This document shows, piece after piece, positions 62,258 to 64,000 of a stretch of 64,000 nt of DNA. The notes below the pieces were generated by a model. It did no database searches. It saw only the letters and a program-made list of their open reading frames with translations, and had not been told where the DNA came from. Each line of letters starts with the position of its first letter. The first letter of the stretch is position 1. Location: the NCBI GenBank assembly GCA_017645945.1, contig JAGCNL010000057.1, forward strand, positions 22,256-86,255. The letters run 5' to 3'. Position numbers and translations under genes: made by a program. Origin of the DNA: Salinivirgaceae bacterium (GTDB taxonomy: Bacteria > Bacteroidota > Bacteroidia > Bacteroidales > SZUA-534).

Positions 62258-62704
62258 ATGAAGAATGTATATATAAAGAATCACATAAAAGTGAAAAGAC
62301 TCATCACTTTCATATTTTTAATTATGTCAGCAGAAATGGTTATGTCACAGAAAGTTATCAGCACGCAAAGCACTGACGGATTGATTGTTCGCATAGCCGA
62401 AATCGAGGTTTATCCCGAATATTTGAGCGAATACCTTGCGTATGCTTCAGAAGTTGACCGTCTGTCGGTGGAGCGTGAGCCAGGCGTTATCTGCCTGTTC
62501 CCAATGCAGGACCCAGCCGACTCGTGCCAAATCCGCATTCTCGAAATCTACGCCAACGACGCCGTCTATCAAGCCCACCTGAAAACCGACCATTTCCAAA
62601 AGTACAAACAAGGCACGCTCAAAATGGTGAAGTCGCTCAAACTCAACTCTATGCAGCCGATGGACAGGGAGATGATGAAGGCGATGTTTAGGAAGATGCG
62701 GTAA
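62258..62704 (+). CDS. Exported antibiotic-biosynthesis-monooxygenase-like protein
   Basis: A 148-residue ABM-fold protein (ferredoxin-like dimer, YgiN type). The core reads VRIAEIEVYPEYLSEYLAYA, VICLFPMQDPADSCQIRILE and YQAHLKTDHFQKYKQGTL, with the conserved HL..xHF pattern. The leader (KRLITFIFLIMSAEMVMSQ) fits a signal peptide. Family members oxidise quinols or act as co-factor-free monooxygenases. It is the third exported gene of the cluster, 25 bases after the flavodoxin. Confidence 0.85.
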   Translation: MKNVYIKNHIKVKRLITFIFLIMSAEMVMSQKVISTQSTDGLIVRIAEIEVYPEYLSEYLAYASEVDRLSVEREPGVICLFPMQDPADSCQIRILEIYANDAVYQAHLKTDHFQKYKQGTLKMVKSLKLNSMQPMDREMMKAMFRKMR

Positions 62705-62734
62705 CTGATAAATTGGTGATTTACAAGCATTTAT

Positions 62735-63283
62735 TCATAACTTGCGAATAACTCGGCAGGGATTGCCGACAGCCATTGAATCGGAAGGAATATCTTTAAC
62801 CACTACACTTCCTGCTCCAATGATGCAGCGGTCGCCTATCGTTACTCCAGGACATACTGTTACGCCACCACCCAACCAGCAGTCTTCCCCAATGGTTATC
62901 GGAGAACATCGTTCAATAGGCTTGCGACGTTCAACATAATTTATAGGATGGTTCGGGGTCAGAAACTGACAGTTAGGTCCAATCTGAGTGTTGGAACCTA
63001 TAGTAATAATGCCACCGTCGAGCATCGTACCGTTATAGTTAATAAAAACATTTTCACCCAGTTTGATGCCATGCCCATGGTCGCAATGAAATGGTGGTGA
63101 TACGGTGGATGACTCGGGAATACCAGGAATCAGGTATTCTATCGTCTTCCTGTAATCTTCATCATCGATTGTCATGGTTTGCAATTTTGCGCAAAGGTGC
63201 TTGGCTCTATAGTAACTTGCCAAGCATTTCTCGTTTGTAAAGTCATAGAACTCTTCGTTGCGCATTTTTTCAAATTCTGTCAT
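62735..63283 (-). CDS. Sugar O-acetyltransferase (Maa/LacA type)
   Basis: A 182-residue hexapeptide-repeat acetyltransferase. The N-terminal mac domain is FEKMRNEEFYDFTNEKCLAS. The left-handed helix carries FHCDHGHGIKLGENVFINYN and the catalytic His region FLTPNHPINYVERR. The helix ends with GVTVCPGVTIGDRCIIGAGS. It acetylates maltose, glucose or galactosides with acetyl-CoA. It converges on the redox cluster. Confidence 0.93.
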   Translation of the reverse strand: MTEFEKMRNEEFYDFTNEKCLASYYRAKHLCAKLQTMTIDDEDYRKTIEYLIPGIPESSTVSPPFHCDHGHGIKLGENVFINYNGTMLDGGIITIGSNTQIGPNCQFLTPNHPINYVERRKPIERCSPITIGEDCWLGGGVTVCPGVTIGDRCIIGAGSVVVKDIPSDSMAVGNPCRVIRKL

Positions 63284-63348
63284 ACAATAAGGTTATTATG
63301 TTGGCTATAAATGTAAGCACAACTGATATTTATTCAAAAAATAATACA

Positions 63349-63384
63349 AAAAGAGCGCCCAGCATAACGCCAGACGCTCTTTTT
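63349..63384. terminator. Bidirectional-looking terminator between the acetyltransferase and GH2 genes
   Basis: AAAAAGAGCG at the left pairs with CGCTCTTTTT at the right, with an inner partial stem CCAGC/GCCAG. It most likely ends the leftward GH2 gene (stop at 63404). Confidence 0.85.
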
Positions 63385-63403
63385 ATACTTGATTATAAAT
63401 TAA

Positions 63404-64000
63404 TTACAAAACTTTTACAGTTGTTGGCGACAATCCTTTGCCTTTGACTGTTACTGTAACGCCTTTTGCACCTTTGGGGATGCGGACGATGGCTTGGGCG
63501 CGGCCGTGCCAAGCGTTGTGGGTGTTGTCGCGGGTGTTGGCGCAGTCGCGGAGGTCGCCGGTGCCGAGGGCAAGAAGTACGCCGCCTTTTACATCAACGG
63601 TGATTTCGTCTTGCGACATTGCGCAGGGGTTACCCAACTTGTCGGTGAGAGTTATGTCGATGAAAGCCACATCGTTGCCGTCGGTTTTGTAAGATTTGCG
63701 GTCGGCTTTGGCAGCGATTTTGGCGGGTTTGCCGGCGGTGATGAGGGTTGAGGTTTCGCCGTCGGATTCGGCTTTAAGAGTGCCGGGCTGATAGTTGAGC
63801 GTGAAGGTGGCTTTGCATTGCTCAACGGGTTTTTCGCCAATGAGTTGGTTGTTGAGGTAGAGTTTAACGGTTTTGCCTGCGCTATATACCTCTACATCAA
63901 TTGGTTTGCCTTCCCAACCTTCCCAATTCCACGAATCCCAAGTGGGCCAAGTGCTCCACATTGTGGTTTTTATAGAATCTACATAACCATTTGGTTCACA
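63404..64000 (-). CDS. C-terminal part of a glycoside hydrolase family 2-type enzyme (partial)
   Basis: The open frame continues past the right edge. The visible 198 residues contain the DUF4982-type module (WPTWDSWNWEGWEGKPIDVE; SAGKTVKLYLNNQLIGEKPV). An Ig-like/BIG domain follows (FIDITLTDKLGNPCAMSQDE; VKGGVLLALGTGDLRDCANT), as in Bacteroidota beta-galactosidases and related GH2 enzymes. The catalytic domain lies outside the window, so the substrate cannot be named. Confidence 0.85.
   Translation of the reverse strand, partial: CEPNGYVDSIKTTMWSTWPTWDSWNWEGWEGKPIDVEVYSAGKTVKLYLNNQLIGEKPVEQCKATFTLNYQPGTLKAESDGETSTLITAGKPAKIAAKADRKSYKTDGNDVAFIDITLTDKLGNPCAMSQDEITVDVKGGVLLALGTGDLRDCANTRDNTHNAWHGRAQAIVRIPKGAKGVTVTVKGKGLSPTTVKVL

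Noticed and set aside
1..64000. tRNA or rRNA genes
   Set aside because: I scanned the spacers by eye for cloverleaf and GGTTCGAATCC-like T-loops and saw none, but a covariance search was not possible.

Overview
The window looks like a chromosomal segment of a Bacteroidales bacterium (phylum Bacteroidota), probably from a gut or rumen-type habitat. Four things point there. There is a fused lpxC-fabZ gene. There is a SprE/PorW-type lipoprotein of the type IX secretion system (T9SS), together with apparent T9SS cargo: a 2512-residue BspA/InlB-repeat protein with a C-terminal sorting tail, and a PKD protein with a gliding-motility-type C-terminus. Several promoters fit the Bacteroidota pattern TTTG-N19..21-TAnnTTTG. 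Many exported or lipid-anchored proteins of Bacteroidota type are present. No rRNA, tRNA, CRISPR array, integrase or transposase was recognised, and the content is mostly housekeeping.

Layout. 1-6.7 kb: 5' end of an exported protein, priA, sprE/porW, and an e(P4)-type acid phosphatase. 6.8-15.3 kb: the giant repeat surface protein and an Rpn-family nuclease. 15.3-20 kb: pyrH-frr, a small protein and an RluA-type pseudouridine synthase, separated by unusually repeat-rich spacers. 20-23.5 kb: PKD protein, O-antigen ligase-like protein, propeller lipoprotein (one transcription unit). 23.5-31.1 kb: sbcC-sbcD, recA, DNA polymerase III delta' and small proteins. 31.2-33.5 kb: lpxC/fabZ-lpxA with promoter and terminator. 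33.5-38.8 kb: acyltransferase, an ABCG-like transporter with extra N-terminal domains, and a PIN toxin/antitoxin pair. 38.9-41.2 kb: three separately terminated exported small proteins. 41.3-47.3 kb: an iron-sulfur region (DUF59 protein, sufE, sufS) with a KilA-N gene set between sufE and sufS, an exported cyclophilin and a UPF0340 protein. 47.3-56.4 kb: transport, GluQ-RS, a three-gene overlapping glycosyltransferase unit, a secreted beta-helix protein, a flippase-like protein and Dus. 56.6-64 kb: WYL and LysR regulators, an AspT-like antiporter, a three-gene exported redox cluster (CMD-cupin lipoprotein, exported flavodoxin, exported monooxygenase), a sugar O-acetyltransferase and the end of a GH2-type glycosidase.

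The most unusual material is in two places. First, the spacers carry short arrays with fixed 7-, 8- or 9-base periods at four or more loci, a 111-bp tandem hairpin repeat, a 40-bp tandem hairpin pair, and a 183-bp element with 13-bp inverted ends. One of the largest arrays lies directly upstream of an Rpn-type recombination-promoting nuclease. Second, the exported CMD-cupin/flavodoxin/monooxygenase cluster looks like a cell-envelope redox or detoxification module, but its chemistry cannot be read from the sequence alone.
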